DNA of 64,000 bases. Origin: Bacteroidaceae bacterium. GTDB taxonomy: Bacteria > Bacteroidota > Bacteroidia > Bacteroidales > Bacteroidaceae. How positions within the stretch are numbered: position 1 is the first letter of the stretch; each line of letters opens with the position of its first letter. Below, in pieces: positions 51,421 through 60,503 of this stretch. The stretch lies in assembly GCA_024400995.1 (NCBI GenBank), contig JAKSLU010000001.1, positions 1 to 64,000 of the forward strand. Reading direction: 5' to 3'. A program made the translations under genes and the position numbers. Below the pieces are notes generated by a model. It did not search any database. It was not told the origin of the DNA and was given only the letters and a program-made list of their open reading frames with translations.

Positions 51421-53602
51421 TAGTGAGGTTGTAGTGAATAGTGCTCAATTATGGAACGCTGAGCAGCCCAACCTCTACACCCTCCGTGTGGTGCAGGATG
51501 GCTATGCCTTCTCCACTAAGGTGGGTATTCGCGAGGTTAAGATTGAGGGCACCAAGTTGCTGGTCAACGGCCAGCCCGTGCTCCTTAAGGGTGCCAACCG
51601 CCACGATACCGACCCCGAGCGTGGTCGTGCTGTGACCAACGAGACCATGCTCCGCGACGTGCTGCTCATGTAGCAGAACAACCTCAACTGTATCCGCACC
51701 TCCCACTATCCCAACCCCGCCCGCATGTATGCCATGTTCGACCACTACGGTCTCTACACCTGCTGCGAGGCAGACAACGAGGACCATGCCAACCAGACCC
51801 TCTCCAGCAAGGAGAGCTGGGTGCCTGCCATGGTGGATCGTATCGACCGCATGGTACTCCGCGATCGCAACCACGCTTCCGTCATCATGTGGAGCCTCGG
51901 CAATGAGGCTGGCAACGGCGAGAACTTCGGTCCCTGCTACAATGCCGCCAAGAAGCTCGACCCCACGCGCCCCGTTCACTACGAGGGCACACGCTCCAAT
52001 GGTGAGTACGGCGGTGGCCGCTTCTCCGACTTCTACAGCAAGATGTACCCCGGCCAGGCCTGGATGCGCAAGAATACCTCTGGCCTGGACAAGCCCATGT
52101 TCCTCTGCGAGTACGCCCACGCTATGGGTAATGCCATCGGCAATCTCCGTGAGTACTGGGACATCATCGAGAGCAGCGATGCCTGCATCGGTGGTTGCAT
52201 CTGGGACTGGGTGGATCAGGCCATCTACGATCCTCAGGAACTGAAGCAGGGCATCCGTCGCCTCCACACGGGTTATGACTATCCCGGCCCCCATCAGGGC
52301 AACTTCTGCTCCAATGGTATTCTGCTCGCCACTCGCGAGGAGAGCCCCAAGCTGAAGGAAGTCAAGGCAGCCTATGCTTATGTCAAGCTCGCCCTCGTTC
52401 CCGAGAGCGCTATGAATGGCACGCTGACCAGCGTCAAGTGTCAGGTTAAGAACGGCTACGCCTTCGACAACCTCCAGGGCTACGACCTCATCGCCGAACT
52501 CGTGAAGGACGGCACCGTAGTGGGTCGCCGCCTGCAGGCTCTGCCCGCCATCGCTCCCGGTGAGGCTGAGGTTATCGATATCAAACTGCCCAAGAAGGTG
52601 GCCGCAGGTGTAGATGCCAAGAACGAATACCTCCTCACTCTCCGCGTGCAGAAGCGCTCCGCCACCACCTGGGCCGATGCCCACCACGAGGTGTCTGTGG
52701 AGCAGTTTGCGCTGACGGGTCGTCCCGCTCTGCCCGCCGTCAAGGCCAAGGGCACCAGTTGGGCAAAGGTGCCTCACACTCTTGCTCTGCTCCCCAGCGA
52801 GACCTTCCAGAACGAGAACGTCACCATCGCCGTGGACAACACCACAGGCGTGCTCACCTCTCTCAAATTCAAGGGCCGCGAGGTACTCACTGGCGGTTTC
52901 GGCTTTGACTATACCAACCACCGCTGGATTGAGAACGACCGCTTCGGTCGCACCGAGACGGGTATGAATGCTGAGGCTACTATTGAGCACTCCGTCGATG
53001 AGGCCGGCAATCTCATTATCCATACCCATCGCGGCGGCAAGCTCTGCCAGCTCGATGCCGAATACACAGTATATCCCCAGGGCATCGTGGATGCTCAGCT
53101 GACCTTCACGCCCCACACCGCCGACCTGCGCCGTGCAGGTATTGTCTGTGGCATCGATAGCACGCTCAATCATGTCAGCTACTACGCTCTCGGACCCTGG
53201 GAGAACAGCGTGGATCGTCACGATGGTCAGGTGGCACAGTGGTGGACTTCCACCGTTGACGGCCTCGGCGAGCCCTACATTAAGCCCCAGACCAACGGTG
53301 AGCGCACCCAGCTTCGTGACCTCGTGCTGACGGACAAGGGCGGCCGTGGCATCCGCATCCAGACAGAGGGCAATGTGAGCTTCTCCCTCAATCGCAACAC
53401 CGATGCTGAGCTCATGAATGCCCAGCACCAGTGGGTACTCCAACCCCTGGGCTACAACATCCTGCACCTCGATGCTTGGCATCGTGGTATCGGCAATGCC
53501 TCTTGCGGCCACGACGTAGGCACTCTGCCCCAGTACTGCGTGCCCAATGAGCCGATGACATTTAAGGTACGCATCACATCTGTAAAATAATATTATATAA
53601 AT

Positions 53603-55156
53603 ATGAATCTACAACAACAAAAGATTAAGGCCCTCGTCGAGATGCGTGAGAAAGCACGCCTCGGCGGTGGCGAAGTAGCCATCGAGAAGCAGCATGCCAA
53701 GGGCAAGGCTACAGCCCGCGAGCGTATCGACCTGCTCCTCGACCCCAACTCCTTCGAGGAGATGGACATGTTCAAACTGCATCGCTGCCACAACTTCGGT
53801 ATGGAGAAGAAGCACTTCTACGGCGATGGCGTGGTGTGCGGCTCTGGTACTATCAACGGTCGCCTGGTGTATGTCTATGCCCAGGACTTCACCGTCAACG
53901 GCGGTTCTCTCTCCGAGACCATGGCCGAGAAGATCAACAAGGTACAGGACCTCGCCCTCAAGATGGGTGCGCCCTGCATCGGCCTGAACGACTCCGGCGG
54001 TGCCCGCATCCAGGAGGGTATCAACTCTCTGGCTGGCTTTGCCAATATCTTCCAGCGCAACATCGAGGCCAGCGGTGTGATTCCCCAGATCAGCGGTATC
54101 TGCGGCCCCTGTGCCGGTGGTGCTGTGTATAGCCCCGCCCTCACCGACTTCGTAGTGATGCTCGAGGGTGTCAGCTACATGTTCCTCACCGGTCCCAAGG
54201 TCGTAAAGACCGTCACGGGTGAGGATGTGAGCCAGGAGGACCTCGGCGGTGCCAGCGTCCACAGCAAGAAGAGTGGTGTATGCCACTTCACCGCAAAGAG
54301 CGAGGAAGAGTTCGCCGCTCTTATCCGCAAACTGCTCTCCTATCTGCCCCAGAACAACCTCGAGCGTGCTCCCCGTGTGGAGTGCACCGACCCCATCGAC
54401 CGCAAGGACGACTACCTCAACGAGATTATCCCCGACAACCCCAACATGGCCTACGACATGTACGAGGTCATCTCCTCTGTAGTGGATAACGGTGAGTTCC
54501 TGGAGGTGCAGAAGGACTTTGCCAAGAATATCATCATCGGCTTTGCCCGCTTCAATGGTCAGAGCGTAGGTGTGGTGGCCAACCAGCCCAAGGTTTATGC
54601 CGGCGTGCTCGACTGCAACGCCAGCCGCAAGGCCGCTCGCTTCGTGCGCTTCTGCGATGCCTTCAACATTCCTATCGTGAGTCTCGTGGACGTTCCCGGC
54701 TTCCTGCCCGGCACAGGTCAGGAATACAACGCCGTCATCTCCCACGGTGCCAAGTTGCTCTATGCTTACGGCGAGGCCACTGTACCCAAGGTGACCGTCA
54801 CCTTGCGCAAGTCCTACGGCGGCTCCCACATCGTGATGGGCTCCAAGCAGCTCAAGACCGACATGAACTACGCCTGGCCTTCCGCTGAGATCGCCGTGAT
54901 GGGTGCCAGTGGTGCCGTGGCTATCCTCTCTGCCAAGGAGGCCAAGAACCACGAGGACCCCAAGGCATTCCTCGCTGAGAAGGAGAAGGAGTATAACGAC
55001 CTCTTCACCAACCCCTACAAGGCTGCAGAGTTTGGCTACATCGACGACGTCATCGAGCCTCGCAACACCCGCCTGCGCATTTGCCGCGCTCTGGCCCAGA
55101 TCGAGACCAAGACCGACAGCCGTCCCGCCAAGAAGCACTCCTGTCTGCCCCTGTGA
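53603..55156 (+). CDS. mmdA: Acyl-CoA carboxyltransferase alpha subunit (methylmalonyl-CoA decarboxylase / propionyl-CoA carboxylase beta type)
   Basis: 517 residues. N-terminal [24 protein letters not shown] is the classic opening of the carboxyltransferase family. [27 protein letters not shown] (about 128-154, in pieces) and [16 protein letters not shown] form the first crotonase-fold site. The second half has [27 protein letters not shown] and [12 protein letters not shown]. It moves a carboxyl group between biotin and acyl-CoA. The following small gene and biotin carrier gene match the methylmalonyl-CoA decarboxylase order of Bacteroidetes, but the membrane beta subunit is missing here, so a soluble carboxylase is the alternative. 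Confidence 0.93.
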   Translation: MNLQQQKIKALVEMREKARLGGGEVAIEKQHAKGKATARERIDLLLDPNSFEEMDMFKLHRCHNFGMEKKHFYGDGVVCGSGTINGRLVYVYAQDFTVNGGSLSETMAEKINKVQDLALKMGAPCIGLNDSGGARIQEGINSLAGFANIFQRNIEASGVIPQISGICGPCAGGAVYSPALTDFVVMLEGVSYMFLTGPKVVKTVTGEDVSQEDLGGASVHSKKSGVCHFTAKSEEEFAALIRKLLSYLPQNNLERAPRVECTDPIDRKDDYLNEIIPDNPNMAYDMYEVISSVVDNGEFLEVQKDFAKNIIIGFARFNGQSVGVVANQPKVYAGVLDCNASRKAARFVRFCDAFNIPIVSLVDVPGFLPGTGQEYNAVISHGAKLLYAYGEATVPKVTVTLRKSYGGSHIVMGSKQLKTDMNYAWPSAEIAVMGASGAVAILSAKEAKNHEDPKAFLAEKEKEYNDLFTNPYKAAEFGYIDDVIEPRNTRLRICRALAQIETKTDSRPAKKHSCLPL

Positions 55157-55269
55157 TTAAATAATAAATTAAGAAATAGAAAATAAGAAATAAGAATTAT
55201 GAAAGATGAATTATGAGTTCGCTCATATTCTGAATTTGTTATTTTTTATTTGAAATTTAAAAACACACC
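55157..55269 (+). other. AT-rich spacer with AATTA/AGAAATA repeats
   Basis: Repeated words AATTAAGAAATAGAAAATAA and GAAATAAGAATTATGAAAG, then GATGAATTATGAG. No coding sequence seen. It resembles the insert at 50758-50793 read on the opposite strand. Confidence 0.5.
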
Positions 55270-55539
55270 GTGAAGACATATAAATATAATATAGGAGGCC
55301 AGGAACTCTCCCTCACCATCAATGCCGCTGGCCAGCTGGTCAGCGCTGAGGGTGCCGAGTCTACGCCTGAGCAGATGGCCCACTATGCCGCCGTCATCAG
55401 CCTCGCCCTGGCAGAGGATGCTGCCACCGAGGTACACGACGACGAGTCCGTGACCACCATCACCGTTCAGCGCCGCTCTACCCTGTGGAACAATCCGCAA
55501 AGGCAATTTAATACAGCCTCTCCCCGTCGCGGCTGCTAA
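55270..55539 (+). CDS. Small protein of the carboxyltransferase/decarboxylase operon
   Basis: 89 residues from GTG at 55270. Opens KTYKYNIGGQELSLTINAAG, similar to the start of the biotin carrier encoded downstream. A helical part (MAHYAAVISLALAEDAA) and HDDESVTTITVQRRSTLWNNP follow. In Bacteroidetes this operon position is held by an OadG-like small subunit whose soluble part has a similar H-D-x-E-S ... W-N pattern. No membrane helix is present, so full OadG function is doubtful. The last 8 or so residues (ASPRRGC) are encoded by a CCTCCCC-type element (55516-55574) that also supplies the stop codon; the original C-terminus was probably longer or different. Confidence 0.65.
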   Translation: MKTYKYNIGGQELSLTINAAGQLVSAEGAESTPEQMAHYAAVISLALAEDAATEVHDDESVTTITVQRRSTLWNNPQRQFNTASPRRGC

Positions 55540-55574
55540 CGCACCGCGCCACCCCTCCCCTATTAGGGAGGGGG
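55516..55574 (-). repeat. CCTCCCC palindromic element, reverse orientation, ending the small gene
   Basis: GCCTCTCCCCGTC (55516-55528), then CGCGG ... CCGCG hairpin, then a 26-bp arm (55549-55574) beginning CCACCCCTCCCCTATTAGGG. The outer 13 bp and the 26-bp arm are exact reverse complements of the copy at 55664-55723. Only the inner hairpin differs. Confidence 0.85.
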
Positions 55575-55663
55575 AGAATGCGGCTAAAGGCAGCTAAACT
55601 CAATGAGAGAATAAACAGTAGTAAACAATAACAGATAATCGCCTCCACCCTTCAGAGGTATAT

Positions 55664-55723
55664 CCCCCTCCCTAATAGGGGAGGGGTGGCAAAGTTCCGA
55701 AGGAAGCTTTGACGGGGAGAGGC
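55664..55723 (+). repeat. CCTCCCC palindromic element directly before the biotin carrier gene
   Basis: The 26-bp arm (55664-55689, starting CCCCCTCCCTAATAGGGGAG) is followed by a hairpin around TTCCGAAGGAA, then GACGGGGAGAGGC (55711-55723). It ends 8 nt before the ATG at 55732, so its GGGGAGAGG could lie in the ribosome-binding region. Confidence 0.85.
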
Positions 55724-55731
55724 TTCATATT

Positions 55732-56187
55732 ATGAAACAATACAGCTATACCATAAATGGCGCAGCCTACGATGTGCAGATTGAGAGCATCAAGGGCAGC
55801 GTAGCCAAGGTCAAGGTCAATGGCCTCGACTTTGATGTTCAGATTCATGGCAGCCTCACCGAAGGCGACCTTCCCAACCTCGAAGGCGGTGCTCCCGCTG
55901 CGGCTCCCGCAGCTCCCGTGTCCACTGCTCCTGCAGCTGCCCCTGCCGCTCCCGCTAAGGGCGAGGCTGGTGCCGGCACCCCCATCAAGGCTCCTCTCCC
56001 TGGCGTAGTCACCAAGGTACTCGTGCAGCAGGGCCAGGCCGTCAAGAAGGGCGACACCGTTCTCGTGCTTGAGGCCATGAAGATGGAGAACAACATCCAG
56101 GCCGAGCAGGATGGCAACGTGACCGGCATCTGCTGTGCCCCCGGCGACAGCGTGATGGAAGGCACCACCCTCATTACCATAGGATAA
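55732..56187 (+). CDS. Biotin carboxyl carrier protein of the acyl-CoA decarboxylase/carboxylase
   Basis: 151 residues. An N-terminal region (YSYTINGAAYDVQIESIKG) typical of decarboxylase gamma subunits is followed by an Ala/Pro-rich flexible linker (about 48-80). The biotinyl domain (about 82-151) carries EAMKMEN with the biotinylated Lys117. It carries CO2 between active sites of the complex whose carboxyltransferase is encoded upstream. Normally an OadB/MmdB-type sodium-pump subunit follows; here a terminator comes 20 nt after the stop codon. Confidence 0.93.
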   Translation: MKQYSYTINGAAYDVQIESIKGSVAKVKVNGLDFDVQIHGSLTEGDLPNLEGGAPAAAPAAPVSTAPAAAPAAPAKGEAGAGTPIKAPLPGVVTKVLVQQGQAVKKGDTVLVLEAMKMENNIQAEQDGNVTGICCAPGDSVMEGTTLITIG

Positions 56188-56207
56188 TCCCCCATACATA
56201 TGTAGTG

Positions 56208-56241
56208 CGCCAGAACTCGAAAGGGTCCTGGCGTTTTTTTT
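56208..56241 (+). terminator. Terminator after the biotin carrier gene
   Basis: A stem CGCCAG-AAC / GTC-CTGGCG is followed by eight T (56234-56241). Confidence 0.88.
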
Positions 56242-56325
56242 ATACAGATTCTTGTTGATACTCACATTTTCTGCTATATATCTTACACGGCTACACACTT
56301 CGGTTCGTTTATTCTGTAGCGCAAC

Positions 56326-56450
56326 CTTGGCTGTGCAAGAATACTTAGGCTGTGCAAGACTACGACTATGGGAGTATGCCAATTTCTATTACTTTAGTAT
56401 ATAGTGGTCGTATATGAACCTATGGTGGTTGTAGAAGATTGCAAAATTTT
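56326..56450 (+). repeat. Degenerate direct repeats in the GH27 leader region
   Basis: CTTGGCTGTGCAAGA (56326) and CTTAGGCTGTGCAAGA (56344) are near copies 18 nt apart. Then ATTACTTTAGTATATAGTGG and CCTATGGTGGTTGTAG (to 56434) loosely resemble the 22-bp array unit. Most of 56242-56480 is AT-rich with no gene. Confidence 0.4.
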
Positions 56451-56492
56451 CAGGTCAGGAATATAGTATTGTAAACTGTGAGTTGCAAATTC

Positions 56493-56503
56493 GGGGGGGG
56501 TAA
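56493..56503 (+). repeat. G8TAA tract upstream of the GH27 gene
   Basis: Exactly eight G then TAA, preceded by TTC as at 45561. It lies 53 nt before the -7 box at 56557 and 112 nt before the ATG. Confidence 0.85.
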
Positions 56504-56556
56504 GAAAAAGATAATGGTTTATCGGGCTGAAAGATGGCTAAATGCTGTTTTTGTGT

Positions 56557-56564
56557 TAAATTTG
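56557..56564 (+). promoter_or_regulatory. GH27 gene promoter, -7 box
   Basis: TAAATTTG followed by CGCCGG, preceded by GTTTTTGTGT. Closely matches the fucosidase promoter. Confidence 0.65.
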
Positions 56565-56612
56565 CGCCGGCGGTACTAAATCCGTAAATTTTACACACTT
56601 AACCTAAATACA

Positions 56613-59576
56613 ATGAAGAAACACTTAACTCTTTTGGTTTTGATGCTGTTGGCCAGCATCGGAACTTGGGCGCAGACTCCTGCGGATGGCATCTACACTA
56701 TCGTATGCCCTAATCCTGAAAGCAGTTACACCCAGCGTGGTGCGATTGCTTACAAGACCGGTAATGACCAGCGTGTCTATCTGGCTGAGGTGGGCAACAT
56801 GACCACCGACTATGCCAATGCCACTGGCAAGGCCCTCAACTCAGAGGGCGTGTGTGGCTACTGGGCCATCAAGACCCACAACGGCAAGACCTGGTTCTAC
56901 AACCTCGCCAACGCCCAGACCGTGAGCAAGCCCACTACCAACGATGGTGCCAACACCTGGGCTGAAATTGATGCTGAGAACTATGTAACTATTGAGCCCA
57001 GCACCGCCAAGAGCGGCCAGTTCTGGATCAAGGGAAACTACTCTGGTTCCTACCTGAGCATATCTGCTTGGTGGGGCACTCAGGGTAGCGGTGGTGTACG
57101 TTGGTACAACAATGCTAACGACAATGGTTGTAACCTGAACATTGAGGCTGTGGAGAGTAGCCTAGCTACTACGCTCAAGACAACCTATGCGGACAATATT
57201 GCAGCCGCAGAGTCCAAGATTATGGGTAAGGTTGAGCCCACTGAGTATGCTGTGATCAGCGGTGGTGTGCCTGAGGGTGTAGTCATCAAGATCAACGGCA
57301 CTCCAGTCCAGCCTGATGAGTCATGGACTGTAGGTGCTACCTATATGGCAGAGGGTACTCTGAGCAAGGAGAATGTGAGCGTGGAGAACTGCGGCAATGG
57401 TAATGTGTATGACATTACTGTTGACAATCTCAACTACCAGATTCACATCAATTTTACTCAGATTTTTGAGCCCATTGCCAATCTGGCTGACAAGGCTAAT
57501 GCCGCATCGTACTACATCAAGAATCCTCAAGGATATTATCCCCGCCTCGATGCCAATGGCAATCTGTTGGGTACCAACAACCGCAAGGAGGCAGATAAGT
57601 TCATCTTCATCAATGGCACAGAAGTAGGAAAGTACTACATCTACGACCTCACTGCCAGCAAGTTTGTTTATGCCACCTCTACGGGCAATGGCACTCCCTC
57701 TGCAACCCAGAGTGGTAGCAAGATTCAGCTCACCGCCGACCAGGCTACTGCCAAGTGCTGGACTTTTGACAGCCAGATCTGCATTACTCCTGAGCAGGGC
57801 GGTACCGCAGGCTGGAACTTCTGCGGTGGCAGTGTAGGCAGGGTGCTCAGCCTGTGGGATAACAACGATGGCAATTCCAAGTGGGAGATTACCAATACCA
57901 ATGTAGGCTCTCTGGCTTGCGCTGTGACTATGTTCTCTGAGCCTGGCAAGGAGTACATGCATAAGCTCGTGGCTGAGGGTGCTGTGACCGTGCAGAGTAT
58001 CGAACTTCTTGACGAACTTGCCAGCAGTGATCTCGTACTCAAGGATGAGCGCGCTACTGTAGGCAACCAATACAAGTATGTCTGGGGCCACGCTCCCGAA
58101 ACTGAGGGTACCTACTACTACAATGTTGTGCTCTCGGATAACACCAAGGCAAAGGTAAGCCTCACTGTGAGCAAGTTCCTGCAGTCTCCCACTCCTGGTA
58201 TGGTATGGGTAAGCTGGAACTGGTTCAAGAACACCATCGACCACAAGAACCTCACCGAGACCGCTCAGGGCCTCGTTGACAAGGGACTGAAGGCAGTCGG
58301 CTTCAACACCATCGAGATTGACGATGCTTGGGGCACAGGTACCAAGGGCAACAACTCGACTCTGACGAACGACAAGACCAAATTCCCCGACATGAAGTCC
58401 TTCGTAGATGGGGTTAATGCCAAGGGTGTGAAGGTCGGCATCTACTCCGATGCTGCTGGCGCTACCTGTGGTGGCTATCAGCCTGGTTCACTCGGTGTGG
58501 AGAAGCAGCACATCCAGATGTTTGACGAGTGGGGCATTGACTTCCTCAAGTATGACTTCTGTGGTGGTAGCAATGCCTTCAAGTCTTACAAGGCTATGGG
58601 CGATGCTATCGCTGAGCTCAACGCAAGCCGTATGAATCAGGAGGGCGAGGTTCCCTTTGTGTTCAATGCTTGCGAGTGGGGTAACAACCAGCCCTGGACA
58701 TGGGGTGCAGAGGCAGGTAGCTCTATGTGGCGCGCCACTCAGGATGCTCGTGAGGACTGGATCGGTACGCATCAGTTCCCCGGTGTGCTCGGCGGCACTG
58801 ATGAGGTTCCTGACCTCTGGATGTGGGCTGGTGTCAACCACTTCAACGACCTTGACATGATGTGTATCGGTCTCCACGGAAAGGGTAGCCCCTCCAACCA
58901 TACCGCAACCTGGGGACGTGATGGTGGTCAGCTCCCCGAGGCCTCTCAGCTGAAGGGCGAGAAGGGCCGCACTCAGATGAGTCTCTGGTGTATGTTTGCC
59001 TCTCCTCTCAGCATCAGCTGCGACGTACGTACCAACCCCTCTAATCCCTGCAACAGCAGCGCTGGTGTAGATGAGCTCAAGGGCGAGGATCTCGAGATTC
59101 TGACCAACAAGGCCATCATCTCTATTAGCCAAGATGCCCTCGGTCAGCAGGCAGAGTATATGCCCCGCCTCGGTACCGACAGTCAGGACTTCTCTGCCAC
59201 AGGTATGGACGTATATGTCAAGGACCTCACCAAGGGTCGCAAGGCTCTCGCCGTTGTCAACCGTAATGCCAATGGTACTGCCACAGGCAAGACCATCCAG
59301 TTTGCCGACATCTATCTTGATGCCACCAAGATCTACACTGTTGAGGACGTATGGGCTGGCACTAGTGAGGAACTCACTGGTAGCGTGACCACTGGCACTC
59401 TAGCTCCTGCTCAGACCAAAGTATATATACTCACGGAGAAGATGGATGTAACTGCTATCTCTCAGCTCCCCTCTCTCCCCTCTAAGCGCTCTGCTACCTA
59501 CGACCTCGAGGGTCGCAAGGCCGAGGCAGGTACCAAGGGTATCACCATCGTGAAGGGCAGCAAGACCATCCGCTAA
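56613..59576 (+). CDS. Alpha-galactosidase, GH27, with lectin-like domains and T9SS tail
   Basis: 987 residues. Signal peptide (1-20, TWAQ). Two ricin- or carbohydrate-binding-like beta regions (about 25-190 and 290-445) precede a short beta domain (about 450-525). The GH27 barrel (about 530-890) opens VWVSWNWFKN and includes FNTIEIDDAWG. Asp648 in FLKYDFCGG is the nucleophile and Asp711 in MWRATQDAREDW is the acid/base. A C-terminal beta domain follows (about 890-960), then the tail YDLEGRKAEAGTKGITIVKG of T9SS type. It releases alpha-galactose from galactosides at the surface. It is monocistronic; a strong terminator shared with the convergent WbqC-like gene follows. alpha-N-acetylgalactosaminidase activity is possible within GH27. 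Confidence 0.93.
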   Translation: MKKHLTLLVLMLLASIGTWAQTPADGIYTIVCPNPESSYTQRGAIAYKTGNDQRVYLAEVGNMTTDYANATGKALNSEGVCGYWAIKTHNGKTWFYNLANAQTVSKPTTNDGANTWAEIDAENYVTIEPSTAKSGQFWIKGNYSGSYLSISAWWGTQGSGGVRWYNNANDNGCNLNIEAVESSLATTLKTTYADNIAAAESKIMGKVEPTEYAVISGGVPEGVVIKINGTPVQPDESWTVGATYMAEGTLSKENVSVENCGNGNVYDITVDNLNYQIHINFTQIFEPIANLADKANAASYYIKNPQGYYPRLDANGNLLGTNNRKEADKFIFINGTEVGKYYIYDLTASKFVYATSTGNGTPSATQSGSKIQLTADQATAKCWTFDSQICITPEQGGTAGWNFCGGSVGRVLSLWDNNDGNSKWEITNTNVGSLACAVTMFSEPGKEYMHKLVAEGAVTVQSIELLDELASSDLVLKDERATVGNQYKYVWGHAPETEGTYYYNVVLSDNTKAKVSLTVSKFLQSPTPGMVWVSWNWFKNTIDHKNLTETAQGLVDKGLKAVGFNTIEIDDAWGTGTKGNNSTLTNDKTKFPDMKSFVDGVNAKGVKVGIYSDAAGATCGGYQPGSLGVEKQHIQMFDEWGIDFLKYDFCGGSNAFKSYKAMGDAIAELNASRMNQEGEVPFVFNACEWGNNQPWTWGAEAGSSMWRATQDAREDWIGTHQFPGVLGGTDEVPDLWMWAGVNHFNDLDMMCIGLHGKGSPSNHTATWGRDGGQLPEASQLKGEKGRTQMSLWCMFASPLSISCDVRTNPSNPCNSSAGVDELKGEDLEILTNKAIISISQDALGQQAEYMPRLGTDSQDFSATGMDVYVKDLTKGRKALAVVNRNANGTATGKTIQFADIYLDATKIYTVEDVWAGTSEELTGSVTTGTLAPAQTKVYILTEKMDVTAISQLPSLPSKRSATYDLEGRKAEAGTKGITIVKGSKTIR

Positions 59577-59587
59577 ACTGCATCACA

Positions 59588-59637
59588 ATATACACAAAAA
59601 TGGCCGCGCTCCAGGGTGCGGCCATTTTTGTGTATAT
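59588..59637. terminator. Bidirectional terminator between the GH27 and WbqC-like genes
   Basis: A perfect stem of about 20 bp (ATATACACAAAAATGGCCGC with its complement) and a loop of about 10 nt lie between two convergent stop codons. Confidence 0.9.
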
Positions 59638-59650
59638 CTGTGTTCTGCGT

Positions 59651-60196
59651 CTAAAGATACAGTCGAGCCTCGGGACCCATATTGAAAAGGAGGTCCACGA
59701 TGGAGAGGTCGGGTAGGAACCCCGTGCGCGACTTGAATACCTGGTAGTATTCCCGCTGCTCGTCAGAGTGGGGTAGGGGACGTGAGCCTGCCACTACACT
59801 GCCAAGCCCGAGATGCTCCCACACTACATCGTGCAGCGCCCTGTTGAGCGACTGCAGCGACTGATGCGCCCCTGGCTGATAGTGTGGTGCAAAGTCGTCA
59901 GCATAGTAGTCAAAGAAGGGTGACTGACGGTAACTGCTCACCAGGGCATTCCAGTGCTGGTGGCGCCAGTTGCCGTGGTCGGAGAGTAGCGGCATTTGGT
60001 CGCGCTCGGCATGAGCAACAGGTATGGTCAGCATCATCCGCCCCTGAGGCCCCGCAATGTAGCAGCGCGAGCGGAGTGTCTGCTTCTCCCAGCGGTCATG
60101 GGGATCAAAGCCGAAGTTTTCGCCAGCGAGGAGTGTGCGGTAGATGCGGCTGTAGTAGCTCACGGGAGCCAGATAGTATAGGGGGAGCAGGAGCAT
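59651..60196 (-). CDS. WbqC-like family protein
   Basis: 181 residues from the ATG at 60196. An in-frame TTG further upstream (60229) lies within the promoter -7 box and is not used. N-terminal LLLPLYYLAPVSYYSRIYRT, then FDPHDRWEKQTLRSRCYIAGPQG and LTIPVAH, then HWNALVSSYRQSPFFDYYADDF, are the conserved blocks of the WbqC-like family. Members occur in surface-polysaccharide loci and have been linked to sugar-acyl or amino-acyl modification, but the activity is not settled. It stands alone here, so a polysaccharide role is unsupported by context. The C-terminus is normal for the Bacteroidetes form. Confidence 0.85.
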   Translation of the reverse strand: MLLLPLYYLAPVSYYSRIYRTLLAGENFGFDPHDRWEKQTLRSRCYIAGPQGRMMLTIPVAHAERDQMPLLSDHGNWRHQHWNALVSSYRQSPFFDYYADDFAPHYQPGAHQSLQSLNRALHDVVWEHLGLGSVVAGSRPLPHSDEQREYYQVFKSRTGFLPDLSIVDLLFNMGPEARLYL

Positions 60197-60226
60197 GTCA
60201 GAGAGGGTTGTATCGTATATCTGCTG

Positions 60227-60234
60227 CAAAAGTA
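60227..60234 (-). promoter_or_regulatory. WbqC-like gene promoter, -7 box
   Basis: On the - strand TACTTTTG followed by CAGCAG, 30 nt before the ATG at 60196. Confidence 0.6.
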
Positions 60235-60370
60235 CAAAAAAGCTGGCAGAAATGGCCCATGCCTCTCACTTTTTTCTTAGGCGGCCTCCAAACATTATGG
60301 TGGTTCCTCTGTTTTTGGAGGGTGCTTCGGCTGTCAGTCTGACGTGCCAGATACTGGTTTTTTTATTAGT

Positions 60371-60456
60371 CCCTACACTACGATTTCTTAGTGTATGGTC
60401 TAGTTTTCCTTAGTGTATAGACTAGTGTTTCCTAGAGTATAGTCTAGTTTTCTCAG
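60371..60456 (+). repeat. 22-bp repeat array, copy 4 (array only)
   Basis: Three contiguous 22-bp units (60382-60403, 60404-60425, 60426-60447) and a partial fourth, with core CCTTAGTGTATAGACTAG. An inverted half unit in front gives the hairpin TACACTA-cgatttc-TTAGTGTA. No palindromic block accompanies this copy. 60197-60658 otherwise holds a C8 tract and two divergent promoters. Confidence 0.8.
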
Positions 60457-60503
60457 TCAGGCTTAAGGGATTATTCTGCCAATATTGCAACTTCGACTTT
60501 GCA

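Larger units (their letters stand above)
49544..53590 (+). pseudogene. GH2 beta-galactosidase interrupted by one in-frame amber codon
   Basis: One open frame of 1348 codons except for TAG at codon 710 (51671-51673), where homologues usually have Lys or a similar residue in VLLM-x-QNNLNCIRTSHYPN; AAG to TAG is a single base change. N-terminal signal peptide, ricin-like beta-trefoil (about 25-170), then GH2 sugar-binding ([22 protein letters not shown]), immunoglobulin-like and TIM-barrel domains. Glu788 in SLGNEAGNG (acid/base) and Glu856 in LCEYAHAMGN (nucleophile) both lie after the stop, so a truncated product would be inactive. The later half is otherwise intact. Two apparent insertions sit in the first half: an AT-rich stretch (50758-50793) and a CCTCCCC element (51379-51420). 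It could be a recent mutation or a sequencing error. Confidence 0.85.

Noticed and set aside
51671..51673. TAG as a reassigned sense codon or programmed read-through
   Set aside because: Many intact genes here end in TAG (ompA-like, murG, ftsQ, ftsZ, nuclease-helicase), so general reassignment is excluded. No stop-codon context suggesting programmed read-through was seen.
55516..55723. Insertion sequence with terminal inverted repeats
   Set aside because: The enclosed 89 bp has no transposase frame, and the arms are copies of a family found elsewhere singly, so an inverted pair of small elements explains it.
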